Positions 8,466 through 17,385 are shown, counted from the stretch's first letter. The stretch: 64,000 nucleotides of DNA from Planctomycetia bacterium (GCA_015075005.1 JABTVC010000002.1:558001-622000), one strand, 5' to 3'. The notes: generated by a model not told the origin, from the letters alone. Numbers and translations: made by a program.

Positions 8466-9749
8466 TTGAAATTCATAAACAATAAACTCATCAAAAGTGG
8501 TTTCTATCTGTTCGTTGCGTCTCTGGCGGGCAACGTTTCTGCCTACTTCTTTCAATTTTACATGAGCAGGAAGTTAAGCGTGGCAGACTTTGGCGTGTTG
8601 AACTCCTTGCTGTCATTATCTGCCATCATATCCGTTCCTGCTGGTACCGTATTGGTGGTAATGGCCAGATATGTATCAAAATTCAATGCCCTCCGTGCTG
8701 TCGGAAAGATAAAACATCTGTTTTACCATGCCTATATCAAATTGTTCTTGGCAGGCATGCTGGGTGTCGGTATTTTTGTTTCGTTAAGCGGGCGTATTGG
8801 TGATTACCTGCACATAAATTCACAGCTTTCTCTTATCCTCATCGGTATTTCCTTACTCGTTTCGTTACTGTTGCCGATAAATTTGGGCATTTTGCAAGGG
8901 TTACAAAAATTTGGTTACCTGGGATTAAATGGTACCCTTTCTGGTGTGCTGCGATTAGCATGCGGGGTATTATTAATATCTTGCGGTCTCGGTGTGAATG
9001 GCGCAATAGTTGCGGGGATTCTCCCCTCAGTAGCGATGCTTTTTATAACGTTTTATCCAATCAGATTTTTGTTTAATAAAGCCGTACATAACGATAATGA
9101 GCGATACACAAAGGAAATCCTCCTTTACAGTTTGCCGGTAACAGTGTCTGCCCTTTGTTTTACGTGCCTCTTCAATATTGACCTGGTATTGGTAAAACAT
9201 TTTTTCAGTCCTGAAGAAGCAGGTAATTATGCAGCGGTTGCCATATTGGGCAGGTCTATATTTTATCTGCCAGGCGCTATAATACTGGCCATGTTTCCCA
9301 TGGTATCCGAGTCGCATACCCTAAACAGAGACACCTATGGATTGCTCAACAAGGCGCTCCTCCTTACCCTTTTATTATCAGGAGTGGGGCTTATCCTCTT
9401 TTTCATCTTTCCATCGCAACTTATGGGTTTGCTCATGGGGAAAAAGTTTATAGCAACAGCGCCGTTACTGCGGGTATTTGGTCTGGCCATGATGCCATTT
9501 GCCCTGCTTAATATAGTGATCAACTTCAATCTCGCCAAACACAGTACAAAATTTGTATATACGTTGGTATTTGGTTGTCTGTTAGAGGTGTTTTTGATGT
9601 ACCTCTATCACAACACGCTTATGCAGGTGTTATACATTATGATGGGGAGTGGCACACTCGTGCTCCTAATTAACTTCTTTTTGATTATCAGAGAAAAGTC
9701 TAGCCAGGCGTATCAGTATCCACAGATTGCACAGACTAACGCAGATTAA
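8466..9749 (+). CDS. Polysaccharide flippase (Wzx/MATE-like, oligosaccharide flippase family)
   Basis: A 427-residue protein with about 12-14 membrane segments, starting FYLFVASLAGNVSAYFFQFY and MSRKLSVADFG, typical of the oligosaccharide flippase family. It is expected to move undecaprenyl-diphosphate-linked repeat units across the inner membrane for the adjacent Wzy-like polymerase. The start is the TTG at 8466; no ATG or GTG lies in a better place before the conserved N-terminus. The last ten residues (YPQIAQTNAD) and the stop codon come from a copy of the dispersed palindromic repeat. The original C-terminus may therefore have been replaced. Confidence 0.87.
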   Translation: MKFINNKLIKSGFYLFVASLAGNVSAYFFQFYMSRKLSVADFGVLNSLLSLSAIISVPAGTVLVVMARYVSKFNALRAVGKIKHLFYHAYIKLFLAGMLGVGIFVSLSGRIGDYLHINSQLSLILIGISLLVSLLLPINLGILQGLQKFGYLGLNGTLSGVLRLACGVLLISCGLGVNGAIVAGILPSVAMLFITFYPIRFLFNKAVHNDNERYTKEILLYSLPVTVSALCFTCLFNIDLVLVKHFFSPEEAGNYAAVAILGRSIFYLPGAIILAMFPMVSESHTLNRDTYGLLNKALLLTLLLSGVGLILFFIFPSQLMGLLMGKKFIATAPLLRVFGLAMMPFALLNIVINFNLAKHSTKFVYTLVFGCLLEVFLMYLYHNTLMQVLYIMMGSGTLVLLINFFLIIREKSSQAYQYPQIAQTNAD

Positions 9750-9810
9750 AAACGGTTTAAACCGTTTAAACGGCGTACCTGCCTGTGTAAATCTGCGTAA
9801 TTTGCGGATA
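9720..9810. repeat. Dispersed palindromic repeat, copy 2 (overlaps the 3' end of the flippase gene)
   Basis: It has the same frame as copy 1: ccacagattgcacagactaa on the left, tctgcgtaatttgcggat on the right, and the centre AACGGTTTAAACCGTT (9751-9766) followed by taaacggc. The repeat supplies the flippase stop codon (9747-9749). Confidence 0.85.
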
Positions 9811-9909
9811 AAAACCCATTGACTTATCTCTCTCCTTGATTATAATACGTAGACATCTTTAACCAATAAATCGCGATGATCTTTTACCCTATAGCCTTAT
9901 ACGCAACTA

Positions 9910-10779
9910 ATGATTGAGTTTGAAAACATTAGCTATAAAACTTTAAAAATTACAAACCAAGTAAAAGTCGACATCATAATTCCCGTAAAAGAAATTAATA
10001 ACTATATTTACGAATCCGTTTCGGAAATATTAAATCTTGATTATGAAAACTTTGGGATCATCATCTTCCCTGACACCTTTGACGGCGATGAGTACCTAAC
10101 AAAACTAATTCAGCAAATTCAACACTCAACACCAGTCACTCAGAACTCAATCAGAAAAACGAATAAATTAAGAATTATTTCAACCGGTAATATCGGTCCC
10201 GCACAAAAAAGAGATTTAGCATTACGACACTCAAATGCAGACATATTTGCATTTATGGATGACGATGCCTATCCAAAAAGAGATTGGCTGAAAAATGCTG
10301 TAAAACATTTTGAAAATGCCGATATCGCTGCAGTTGGTGGACCGGCAATTACTCCCCCAAACAATTCCTTTTATCAAAGGGTCTCAGGTGCGGTCTTTTT
10401 AAGCAAAATAAGCGGTGGAAATCCTGAAAGATATTGGCCGATAGGGAAGATAAGGGGGGTTGACGACTGGCCGTCAGTAAACTTATTAGTTCGCAGGGAT
10501 ATATTTGAAAAAATCGGCGGTTTCAATTCAGCATATTGGCCGGGGGAAGATACAAAGCTCTGCCTCGATATTGTGAAATTGGGGAAAGAAATACTCTATG
10601 ACCCTGACGTCATCGCATGGCATCACAGGAGAGAAGGTCTCAAAAGTCACCTCCGGCAGATTGGCCGTTATGGTCTTCACCGTGGTTTCTTTGCAAAAAA
10701 ATTTCCGGAAACGTCAAGGAGGCTTAAACATTTTATCCCATCCATTTTTGTACATTACTTTGTTAAAAAATGCGTCTGA
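9910..10779 (+). CDS. GT2 glycosyltransferase
   Basis: A 289-residue GT-A enzyme. VDIIIPVKEINNYIYES forms the first strand, GNIGPAQKRDLALRHSNADI follows, and FAFMDDDAYPKRDWL (near residues 115-129) gives the metal-binding DDD. VGGPAITPP and a later PGEDTKLCLDIVKLG give the catalytic ED and GT2 end signature. It is soluble, with no membrane segments. It is the last intact gene of the first polysaccharide block and is followed by a hairpin. Donor and acceptor are unknown. The upstream 160 bases contain repeat copy 2 and no evident gene. Confidence 0.88.
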   Translation: MIEFENISYKTLKITNQVKVDIIIPVKEINNYIYESVSEILNLDYENFGIIIFPDTFDGDEYLTKLIQQIQHSTPVTQNSIRKTNKLRIISTGNIGPAQKRDLALRHSNADIFAFMDDDAYPKRDWLKNAVKHFENADIAAVGGPAITPPNNSFYQRVSGAVFLSKISGGNPERYWPIGKIRGVDDWPSVNLLVRRDIFEKIGGFNSAYWPGEDTKLCLDIVKLGKEILYDPDVIAWHHRREGLKSHLRQIGRYGLHRGFFAKKFPETSRRLKHFIPSIFVHYFVKKCV

Positions 10780-10790
10780 AAAAATATTTT

Positions 10791-10827
10791 TAAGTCGTAA
10801 GTTGAATCGGCAACAACTTATGACTTA
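10791..10827 (+). terminator. Stem-loop after the GT2 gene, possible terminator
   Basis: taagtcgtaagttg (10791-10804) pairs with caacttatgactta (10814-10827) with a single G-T type mismatch and a 9-base loop. It begins 11 bases after the stop codon. No clear T-run follows, so termination is plausible but not shown; it could also be a dispersed hairpin. Confidence 0.5.
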
Positions 10828-11095
10828 GCAATGCTTTGCGACAAATATTTACTCTTGATTTTGCTCGTTATTTCCGGTATTAATTGCACTTGTAAATTTT
10901 TTACACAATCAATTAAAGGGAGAGGACAAAAAATATCATATCCTTCTTTAATGAATTCAAAAAAGCAATCAATTCCCTGCTTGAATTCTCATCAACAAAC
11001 GCTTTATCAAAGAACGAAAAACTCTCTCAAGAATATTTTAAAATTAAATCCGCTCGCTTTAAGAAAAAAAACACCGCTTAATTTTTAACAAAGTA
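10828..11095. other. Stretch with no recognisable gene
   Basis: An open frame (10831-11088) exists, but its product (hydrophobic start, then Lys/Ser/Asn-rich) matches nothing I recognise and its composition resembles the surrounding AT-rich debris. It may be the eroded body of the Rpn-type gene whose DUF4351-like tail follows. Confidence 0.3.
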
Positions 11096-11251
11096 ATGTT
11101 ATTAATTCGTCAGATAGAGAGAAAATGGGGCAGGTTACAACCAAATATTGGAGAACGTTTGAATAAAATAAATACGTTAGAAGAATTGGAGGCATTAGGA
11201 GAAAGAGTTATCACCGCCGAATGTGTCGAAGAATTATTTAGAAACAAATAA
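11096..11251 (+). pseudogene. DUF4351-like C-terminal fragment of an Rpn/PD-(D/E)XK nuclease-type protein
   Basis: A 51-codon frame reads LLIRQIERKWGRLQPNIGER, then LNKINTLEELEALGERVI and a short acidic end. This resembles DUF4351 tails (LxRQLxxKFGxL ... xLExLxxLxEALL) that end Rpn-family transposase-derived nucleases. Only the tail is visible; no nuclease core was found upstream. It is part of a cluster of accessory-gene remnants. Confidence 0.6.
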
Positions 11252-11260
11252 AGTTTCCAA

Positions 11261-11303
11261 ATCCACAGATTAAAAACGGTTTAAACCGTTTAAACAGCTT
11301 ACC
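11261..11303. repeat. Dispersed palindromic repeat, copy 3 (short)
   Basis: atccacagattaaaaacggt continues into ttaaaccgtttaaacagctt. This is the same ACGGTTTAAACCGTTTAAAC core as copies 1 and 2, but without the right arm. Confidence 0.8.
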
Positions 11304-11541
11304 TACGTCCTCTTCTCTCTAGCTGCTTAGTATTACACTGCAGACTAAAAGTGCTTTTTCTGTAAAACAAGGCGTAAATAAACGCTCGTAAGCATAGCGA
11401 GATTGGATTTTTTGTACTAAAAAAAGAAAAATATCTTAGAGTGGATCGAAGTTTCCGGGTGCCGCTTTAGCGGCATAATGAGTCCGGATAAAAAAGGTTT
11501 ATTAGGAGGTTGAAAGTGGTACAAACATATTTTTCTAAAAT

Positions 11542-11766
11542 ATGGGAGTTTTTTCGAGAGTACCGGATACCATGGATGATTCTCGGCTTTTATTAGAAGA
11601 ACATGCGAACTGGTTTACTAAGACTGGATTAAAGAAAGAATCAATAATAAAAACTGAGAAAATAACAGTAGTTCACAATTCAATTGTGAGAAAAGAAATT
11701 GGGAAATTACCTGCTAATATTCTAGTAGAAGTCAGGGAAAAATTGCGAAAAACTTTGTGTATCTGA
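11542..11766 (+). pseudogene. PemK/MazF-like toxin C-terminal remnant
   Basis: The 74-codon frame contains DSRLLLEEHANWFTKTGLKK, then SIIKTEKITVVHNSIVRKEI and GKLPANILVEVREKLRKTL. This matches the C-terminal half of MazF/PemK-type endoribonuclease toxins (TGLKKxSxIRxxKlxTl ... lGkLxxxllxeVxexL). The N-terminal beta-barrel half with the RGDV-type start is absent, and no antitoxin frame was found upstream. I treat it as a truncated toxin. A short ORF with its own start (ATG 11542) cannot be excluded. Confidence 0.65.
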
Positions 11767-11835
11767 AAGCGGGATCAGCAACTAATCAATAATCCTCGGC
11801 TTATGCAAATGAATTGGGAAAAAAATTAAAAATCT

Positions 11836-11965
11836 GAGGTTCAAAGCCATTTATATGTGACAATGGATCAAGGTTACATTCAAAAAGAGGATTTTGAAAG
11901 GATGTATGAATCTTTTGGAAAGATTCAAAGGTAAATTTCAAACTTTATCAAATACCTAAAGAGTT
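11836..11965 (+). pseudogene. S23/four-helix bundle protein C-terminal remnant
   Basis: It reads EVQSHLYVTMDQGYIQKEDF, then ERMYESFGKIQR, an in-frame TAA, and ISNFIKYLK. This is the end of four-helix-bundle S23 (23S rRNA intervening-sequence) proteins, in which EVQxHLYxAxDxGYI and FIxYL are conserved. No N-terminal half is visible. It belongs with the neighbouring remnants. Confidence 0.7.
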
Positions 11966-12156
11966 TATCGTATTTTTCGGGTTTATAGCGTTAACGACTA
12001 AACCCAACAAGCGCAATAAACTCAATGAACTTTATTAAAAATCCCCTTGCTTCCCTTTATAAAAATTGATAACTTGCCGACCTTAAAAAAACTAATTAAA
12101 TCCATGGATTCGCTTTAGTATCGTAATGAAGATATTTTATAAGGAGAAAGGGGAAA

Positions 12157-12293
12157 ATGGAGAAGTGGGGAAAAGAAGAATTAACAGAAAAAATCATAAA
12201 AGCTTGTATTAACGTTCATAAAAAGCAGGCTTGTTAGTTAACTTTGCAGATTTTGCAATTGATGTAAGAAGGGTGGAACGAGAAAGAAAATAA
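12157..12293 (+). pseudogene. GxxExxY protein remnant with internal deletion
   Basis: ATG 12157 gives the N-terminal piece ELTEKIIKACINVHK, then a stop. In another frame LLVNFADFAIDVRRVERERK ends at 12293. These are the two ends of a GxxExxY (PD-(D/E)XK-like) protein with its middle, including the naming motif, deleted. Its function is unknown even in intact relatives. Confidence 0.65.
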
Positions 12294-12339
12294 TTAAAAA
12301 GGTGTTTTCTCCAATTCCCCTTTTTCCCCTTTCTCCTTA

Positions 12340-12435
12340 TTGAATTATTTAAAAGCAACAGGATTTAAAGTAGGTCTCTTAGTCAATTTTGGCGACAAAA
12401 CATTAGAATACAAAAGATTTGTTTATAGTTATTAA
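12340..12435 (+). pseudogene. Second GxxExxY protein C-terminal remnant
   Basis: The frame from 12340 reads NYLKATGFKVGLLVNFGDKT, then LEYKRFVYSY and a stop. This is the typical C-terminus of GxxExxY proteins (LkatGlkvGLLiNFG..leykR). It is a second, different copy immediately after the first remnant. Both are non-functional fragments. Confidence 0.65.
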
Positions 12436-12488
12436 TCTGTGTTAATCGCTCGACGGAGCTCACGACGAAGTCTGCGTCATCTGTGGAC
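12426..12488. repeat. Dispersed repeat, copy 4 (outer arms only)
   Basis: ttattaatctgtgttaatcg on the left and gtctgcgtcatctgtggacc on the right resemble the arms of copies 1 and 2. The middle is the different cgacggagctcacgacgaag. It lies just before the truncated GT2 gene. Confidence 0.6.
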
Positions 12489-12500
12489 CATTTACAAGGC

Positions 12501-12905
12501 ATGTTAGTATCCGTAATCGTAACGACAAAAAACGAAGAAAGAAACATTGGGCATTGCATGAAAAGCATTAAATTCCAATCGTATGAAAATAGAGAGATTA
12601 TAGTCATAGACAATTTTTCGACGGATAAAACGAAGGAAATCGCATTAAAATATATAAACAAAGTATATGATAAAGGCCCTGAGCGTTCAGCACAGAGAAA
12701 CTTTGGAATGATAAATATTGCCAAAGGTAAATATGTCATGTTTGTTGACGCAGACATGATACTCTCTCCCCGTCTGGTTGAAAGTTGTGTGAAGGAAATG
12801 GAAAAAGATTGTCAATCTTTAACATCCAACTTTCAAACGCAACCCTTAAAACCCGAAACTCAAAACTTGCAACTTATAACTCAACACCAAGTACCCAAAA
12901 TTTAA
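12501..12905 (+). pseudogene. Truncated GT2 glycosyltransferase (N-terminal domain only)
   Basis: From ATG 12501 the frame reads MLVSVIVTTKNEERNIGHCM, IIVIDNFSTDKTKEIA, RSAQRNFGMINIAKGKYVMF and VDADMILSP, a well-conserved GT2 start including the DAD site near residue 85. After about residue 105 the sequence becomes a Ser/Thr/Gln-rich tail (TQPLKPETQNLQLITQ) that looks like a translated low-complexity repeat, and the frame ends. The catalytic second half is missing, so the product is probably inactive. A GTG at 12483 could extend the start by six codons. Confidence 0.75.
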
Positions 12906-12920
12906 ATTTAAGATTGCGCC

Positions 12921-13139
12921 ATGAATAACACCTTAAACCCAACAAATAAACATAGCAAAGTTACATATACCCACAAACTAAAGATATGGTTCTTAAATAA
13001 TCTCTTGAATAAAGAATACTGTTCCCATTGTGGCTACAATTTGAAAGATGTAAAAATTGACGGTTTTGACGAACTTGAACACCGTGGTACGGGACAAAGA
13101 AAATGGTGTCCCGAATGTGGTAAGCCATTTTTTGTGTAA
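12921..13139 (+). CDS. Small zinc-ribbon protein of unknown function
   Basis: A 72-residue protein with two CxxC-type pairs: CSHCGYN near residues 34-40 and CPECGKPFF near 63-71, with a basic linker (HRGTGQRKW). This is a typical zinc-ribbon arrangement of four cysteines. The N-terminal 30 residues are basic and hydrophobic. I do not recognise a named family. It lies 22 bases before the GT4 gene and may be co-transcribed with the AT-rich glycan island that starts here. Confidence 0.55.
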   Translation: MNNTLNPTNKHSKVTYTHKLKIWFLNNLLNKEYCSHCGYNLKDVKIDGFDELEHRGTGQRKWCPECGKPFFV

Positions 13140-13161
13140 AACGTTGGAAAATATTTAATCC

Positions 13162-14379
13162 ATGCTTATAGGAGTTATCTCTAAATTTCCACCCAAGGGA
13201 GAAAAACATACAGCAACGGGTGGAGTAGCGGGCTATACAAAAAACTTGGTTACTAATCTTTCTGCCAAAAATAAGGTAATAGTTTATGCTGATAAATTAG
13301 AGCCATCAGATATTGACTATTTCGAAGATGGTTCTCTCATCATTCGTATATGGAACAAAGGGGTTATATACCCTTTTAAAATATTGGCAAAGATTTCAAA
13401 ACACAAGCCAGACATTGTCCATATACAGCATGAATTTTTTCTATATGGAGGCGCAGCCTCAAGCGTTGTTTTTTTGTTGCTTTTATTAGTATTAAAATTT
13501 TTGAATATACCAAGTGTTACAACCATTCATGGTATAGTACCCCTATCCTCTATTGATATAAATTTTGTAAAAGAAAACAAATCCAATCTCCCACCTTTTA
13601 TTGCCAAACTTGGATTTCTCATTCTAACCAAATGTATTAATTTTCTATCATCGGTAATAATCGTTCATGAAAAAAAGTTTATTGATTTACTCCAAAACGA
13701 ATATAATTGCCGTCATTCAAAATGTAAAGTAATCCACCATGGAATTGAAGTAAAAAACGATAGTATTCCAAAGCTTGATGCTAAGCACGAATTGGGATTA
13801 GAAAATAAAAAGGTTATTTTATTCTTTGGATATATTACTGGTTATAAAGGCATTGAATTATTAATAGATGCATTTGAAATATTAGCAAAAACTAACGATG
13901 ATTACGTCTTACTTCTGGCCGGCGGAGAACATCCTCGTTTTTTAAATGTTCCATCGCATAAGGAATATGTTAATAACTTAAAAAATAGAACCAATAACAT
14001 TTCTTCACAAATAATCTTTACTGGTTTTGTCCCTGAAAATAAAATACCCATTTATTTTTCATCAGCGGACGTTGTCGTGTTTCCTTACACAGTTGGCATG
14101 GCAAGTAGCGGTTCCATGTCATTTGCAATTGCATACAATAAACCTTTTCTTGTCTCTGAAGCATTCGGTGACATAGTAGGCGTAAAAGAAGCGGTATTTA
14201 ATAAGAATCCGGAAGACCTGGCTGATAAAATGAGAACGTGTTTGAGTAGCGAGGCAATTCAAAATAAATTAATCTCCTTAAGCTCAAAGTTGAAGGAAGA
14301 ACGTTCTTGGGATAAGGCAGGAGAATCTACTAACAATCTCTATCATGAGATATTATCATTGCAGAGGCAGAACATCTGA
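13162..14379 (+). CDS. GT4 glycosyltransferase (GT-B fold)
   Basis: A 405-residue protein with the GT-B start MLIGVISKFPPKGEKHTATG and GGVAGYTKNL (acceptor side). DIVHIQHEFFLYG follows, then the nucleotide-sugar side: VILFFGYITGYKGIELLIDA near residue 217, IIFTGFVPENKIPIYFSSAD, and VFPYTVGMASSGSMSFAIAY replacing the usual E-x7-E box. It likely adds a sugar from an NDP-donor in the cytoplasm. It is the first complete gene of the AT-rich island. Its stop overlaps the next gene's ATG (TGATG), indicating translational coupling. Confidence 0.85.
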   Translation: MLIGVISKFPPKGEKHTATGGVAGYTKNLVTNLSAKNKVIVYADKLEPSDIDYFEDGSLIIRIWNKGVIYPFKILAKISKHKPDIVHIQHEFFLYGGAASSVVFLLLLLVLKFLNIPSVTTIHGIVPLSSIDINFVKENKSNLPPFIAKLGFLILTKCINFLSSVIIVHEKKFIDLLQNEYNCRHSKCKVIHHGIEVKNDSIPKLDAKHELGLENKKVILFFGYITGYKGIELLIDAFEILAKTNDDYVLLLAGGEHPRFLNVPSHKEYVNNLKNRTNNISSQIIFTGFVPENKIPIYFSSADVVVFPYTVGMASSGSMSFAIAYNKPFLVSEAFGDIVGVKEAVFNKNPEDLADKMRTCLSSEAIQNKLISLSSKLKEERSWDKAGESTNNLYHEILSLQRQNI

Positions 14380-14915
14380 TGCTTACCACTACTCATGCCA
14401 TATGGAGTTATATCATTTTTCGTAATCTTTCAAGGTCAAAAATCGAAACCTTTGCGATAGTGCTAGCGTCAACTCTGCCTGATATGGAAATACTTTTCTG
14501 GACAGGAATGGGTCTATTTGATAAATTGTTCAAATTGAACCCGCTAGGCATTGACTATAATGACTTGTTATATGGGTCAGGAATTTCATTTTGGTACTGG
14601 TCATTAACCCTCATTACTAATTCAATTCTTACAACTGCGGTAATAGCTATAGCATTAAGCTTATTATTGAAAAATACGAAAATTTATATAACCTGTTGGC
14701 TGGTTGTTCTGTTTCACATTTTACTTGATGCCTTTACCCATAAAGCAGGCAATATGTTATTTTGGCCTTTATCGATAAAAAAATATCTTGGTCTCTTTGA
14801 GTTTAATGCCCTTCCCATTAAGATAATATTATTCGAACAATTTTTTTCTTTTGGAGTGCTTTTTTTGTTCATCTCTTATAAAAATAAAATGAAGAGAGTC
14901 TTGGTTGAAAGGTAA
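14379..14915 (+). CDS. Membrane-bound metal-dependent hydrolase-like protein (YdjM/DUF457-like)
   Basis: A 178-residue protein with four hydrophobic segments. The order TTHAIWS (residues 3-9), STLPDMEILF (near 31-40) and FHILLDAFTH (near 111-120) gives the H, PD and H-x3-D-x2-TH pattern of the YdjM/DUF457 inner-membrane hydrolase family. Enzyme activity has not been established for most members. It overlaps the upstream GT4 stop by one base and the next GT4 gene by 11 bases, so it belongs to this operon. A role in processing a lipid-linked sugar is only a guess. Confidence 0.65.
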   Translation: MLTTTHAIWSYIIFRNLSRSKIETFAIVLASTLPDMEILFWTGMGLFDKLFKLNPLGIDYNDLLYGSGISFWYWSLTLITNSILTTAVIAIALSLLLKNTKIYITCWLVVLFHILLDAFTHKAGNMLFWPLSIKKYLGLFEFNALPIKIILFEQFFSFGVLFLFISYKNKMKRVLVER

Positions 14916-16086
14916 GTTAGAAAGTATACTTATAGTTCATCCCCATCTGACAATTTATGGTGGTGCAGAAATACTCCTAAGTCATTTAACAGAAGAATTG
15001 ATAAAATCGGGGATAGAAATCTCTTTAGTTACACTTTCTTTAAATGCCGAGGTTGAAACTCATTTTAATAACCGAATAAAATTTATACTTCCTCAGAAGC
15101 ATTTAAAATACAAACTGCGTAGCACATGCTTTATGAACGCATTAGGCATTTTGCCAGAAATATGGCAACTGAAAAAACTTATACAAGGGGAATTACCCTT
15201 TATTGATGCGATTAACATACATAATTTTCCAACAACATGGGCTGTCAGCAAGAGATTTAACAAACCTGTAGTATGGACTTGCAACGAACCACCAGCATTA
15301 TGGAACAATCCCAGTCCATCATACATTCTTAAAGCAACTAGAAAATTTGGAGGTTATATCGATACGTGGAAAATAAGGAATTGTATTGACAAGGTAATCG
15401 TTTCCGATGAAGTTAATGCTGCAAGGGTTACAAATCTGTATAGAATTATACCGGAAATAATTAACTACGGAATTGATTATGATTTTTTTGCAAAAAAAGT
15501 TGAAACTGATACCAAAAAGAAACTTTCTCTTGAGGAGTCAGTGGTTCTTCTTCATGTGGGTCTTTTTAGTCCTCAGAAAAATCAGTTAGAAAGTGTAAAA
15601 GTCTTAGATAAATTGCAAAATATAATTCCGCATATAAAATTATTGTTTGCAGGCAAAGGGGATAATGCGTATGAGAAAGAAGTGAGAAAATTCGTTAAAG
15701 AACATTTGTTAGTGGACAGAGTCTTATTTTTGGGACACGTAAACAGAGAAAGGATTCGAGAACTCTATCAAATAGCAGACATTGCCTTATTTCCAACCAA
15801 ATCACAAGGTGGATGGCTTTCCCCTTTTGAGGCTATAGCAAGTAGTATCCCCGTGATTGTAAGCCCCGAACTCACAGCTTCATCTCTTATAAAGAGTAAT
15901 AAACTGGGTTACGTTTCTGAAGAATTTACTTCTAATATTATTGAAATAATTAAGAATTTAGAAGCAGAAGGCAAAAAGGCAAAAATTGCTCAGCAATGGG
16001 TTCGGAGTAACCTATCATGGGAAGAATATTCGAGAAAAATGGCCGATGTATTTAATCAGGTTATAAATTTAAAGGAATTGTGTTAA
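14905..16086 (+). CDS. GT4 glycosyltransferase
   Basis: A 393-residue GT-B protein. SILIVHPHLTIYGGAEILLS is the classic GT4 start with the GGAE loop. AINIHNFPTTWAV and VVWTCNEPPALWN follow, then VVLLHVGLFSPQKNQLESVK near residue 213 and LFLGHVNRERIRELYQIADI. LFPTKSQGGWLSPFEAIASS provides a variant of the C-terminal E-x7-E donor motif. The start codon is TTG (14905) inside the preceding gene, so translation is probably coupled. The substrate is unknown. Confidence 0.87.
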   Translation: MKGKLESILIVHPHLTIYGGAEILLSHLTEELIKSGIEISLVTLSLNAEVETHFNNRIKFILPQKHLKYKLRSTCFMNALGILPEIWQLKKLIQGELPFIDAINIHNFPTTWAVSKRFNKPVVWTCNEPPALWNNPSPSYILKATRKFGGYIDTWKIRNCIDKVIVSDEVNAARVTNLYRIIPEIINYGIDYDFFAKKVETDTKKKLSLEESVVLLHVGLFSPQKNQLESVKVLDKLQNIIPHIKLLFAGKGDNAYEKEVRKFVKEHLLVDRVLFLGHVNRERIRELYQIADIALFPTKSQGGWLSPFEAIASSIPVIVSPELTASSLIKSNKLGYVSEEFTSNIIEIIKNLEAEGKKAKIAQQWVRSNLSWEEYSRKMADVFNQVINLKELC

Positions 16087-17385
16087 ATGTTCAAAAACAA
16101 CCAAAACCAAAATGAAAAAACTAACATTTTTTCTAGGTTAATTAAATTTCTAATACCCGGAGCGATTCAAAGTTCTGGTAAATTTATGGGTTCGTTTGAA
16201 ACGACCAAGATGCTTTTTTTGATGCTTTTTGGATATTGTAAAGATTTTGTTTGGTTATTAAAAAAAAGAGGTTTTAGATCGGCAAGGAACTTTGCAAATG
16301 TAAAAGTATTTGTACCATGCGGTGAAGGTGCCGGGGGTATTTTTTATTTCTTTTTTGGTTGGATCATTAGAAAATTTCCTTCTCTGGCACCTTACCCTAG
16401 GTATATAGAACTTGAGGTAACAACTATTTGTAATAAAAGATGCATAATATGTGAATATGTTTATTGGCCAAAAGGAACACAGGAAAGAAGGCACTTGTCT
16501 TTTGATGAATTTGTTAAGCTTGTAGATCAATTTCCTAAGCTTACATGGACAAATTTGACAGGAGAGGGTTCGTCATTTCTCAATAAAGAATACATAGAGA
16601 TGATACGATATGTTAAGCAAAAAGATATACCTGTCTTTCTTGTTGACCATTTTGACGAAATGGACATTGAACTTGCTGAAGAGCTTATTAAAATGCCCAT
16701 TGAAGGGATATATATCTCTTTTGATGCTGCAACGAAAGAAACGTATGAAAAAATCAAAGTTGGATGCAACTTCGACAAGGTTATTGATAACATCAGGAAA
16801 TTTCTTGCGCTTAAAAAGAAATACAATTCACCTTTTCCAGAAATAAATTATCGTTATGTAATAACCAAGTTGAATGTTCAAGAAATTCCATTATTTCTTG
16901 ATCTCGTTGCCTCTTTGGGTGGCAGGAAAACCCATGGTTACTCATCAAGAGTCGATTTTTGTGGCCTTTTAAGTTTTCCAGACATAGAGCACCTTGTAAC
17001 ACAAGTACCTGGCGAAATAATTCAACAAGTTCTTAGAAAGAGAAAAGAACATGATCTATTTGTAACTCTTTCCCACATGGAGCTAGAAAAAAATGTGCCA
17101 ATAGAATGTTGTATTGCCTGGCAGGAGCCTTACTTTATGATGGGTGGATATGCATTACCATGTTGCCAGGTAATGATGTCAAATAAGCGTGTGTGGCTAC
17201 GTGAGCATACATTTGGTAACGTTTATCAGGAATCTTTTAAGGAAATATGGAATAGTGCACGATATAGAAGATTTAGAAAAACAGTAAATAATAAAAAAGC
17301 TCCGGTTCCTCTATTTTGCAAAGATTGCAGGGCCTTTTCTACAAAACAAAGAGAATTAAAATACGGAGTTGATGAAACGCTTTAA
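16087..17385 (+). CDS. Radical SAM protein with SPASM-type C-terminal domain
   Basis: A 432-residue protein. The N-terminal 95 residues are basic with a hydrophobic patch. ELEVTTICNKRCIICEYVYW carries the CX3CX2C cluster ligand set (about residues 115-122). TNLTGEGSSFLNKEY fits the glycine-rich SAM-binding region, and IYISFDAATKETYEKI follows. The C-terminus has Cys-rich segments (CCIAWQEPYF, ALPCCQV, FCKDCRAF) that fit a SPASM auxiliary cluster domain. It begins one base after the upstream GT4 stop. In this setting it may modify a sugar or lipid carrier, but the substrate is unknown. Confidence 0.87.
   Translation: MFKNNQNQNEKTNIFSRLIKFLIPGAIQSSGKFMGSFETTKMLFLMLFGYCKDFVWLLKKRGFRSARNFANVKVFVPCGEGAGGIFYFFFGWIIRKFPSLAPYPRYIELEVTTICNKRCIICEYVYWPKGTQERRHLSFDEFVKLVDQFPKLTWTNLTGEGSSFLNKEYIEMIRYVKQKDIPVFLVDHFDEMDIELAEELIKMPIEGIYISFDAATKETYEKIKVGCNFDKVIDNIRKFLALKKKYNSPFPEINYRYVITKLNVQEIPLFLDLVASLGGRKTHGYSSRVDFCGLLSFPDIEHLVTQVPGEIIQQVLRKRKEHDLFVTLSHMELEKNVPIECCIAWQEPYFMMGGYALPCCQVMMSNKRVWLREHTFGNVYQESFKEIWNSARYRRFRKTVNNKKAPVPLFCKDCRAFSTKQRELKYGVDETL

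Noticed and set aside
10831..11088. 85-codon ORF after the GT2 hairpin
   Set aside because: No family resemblance; its composition matches the surrounding debris.
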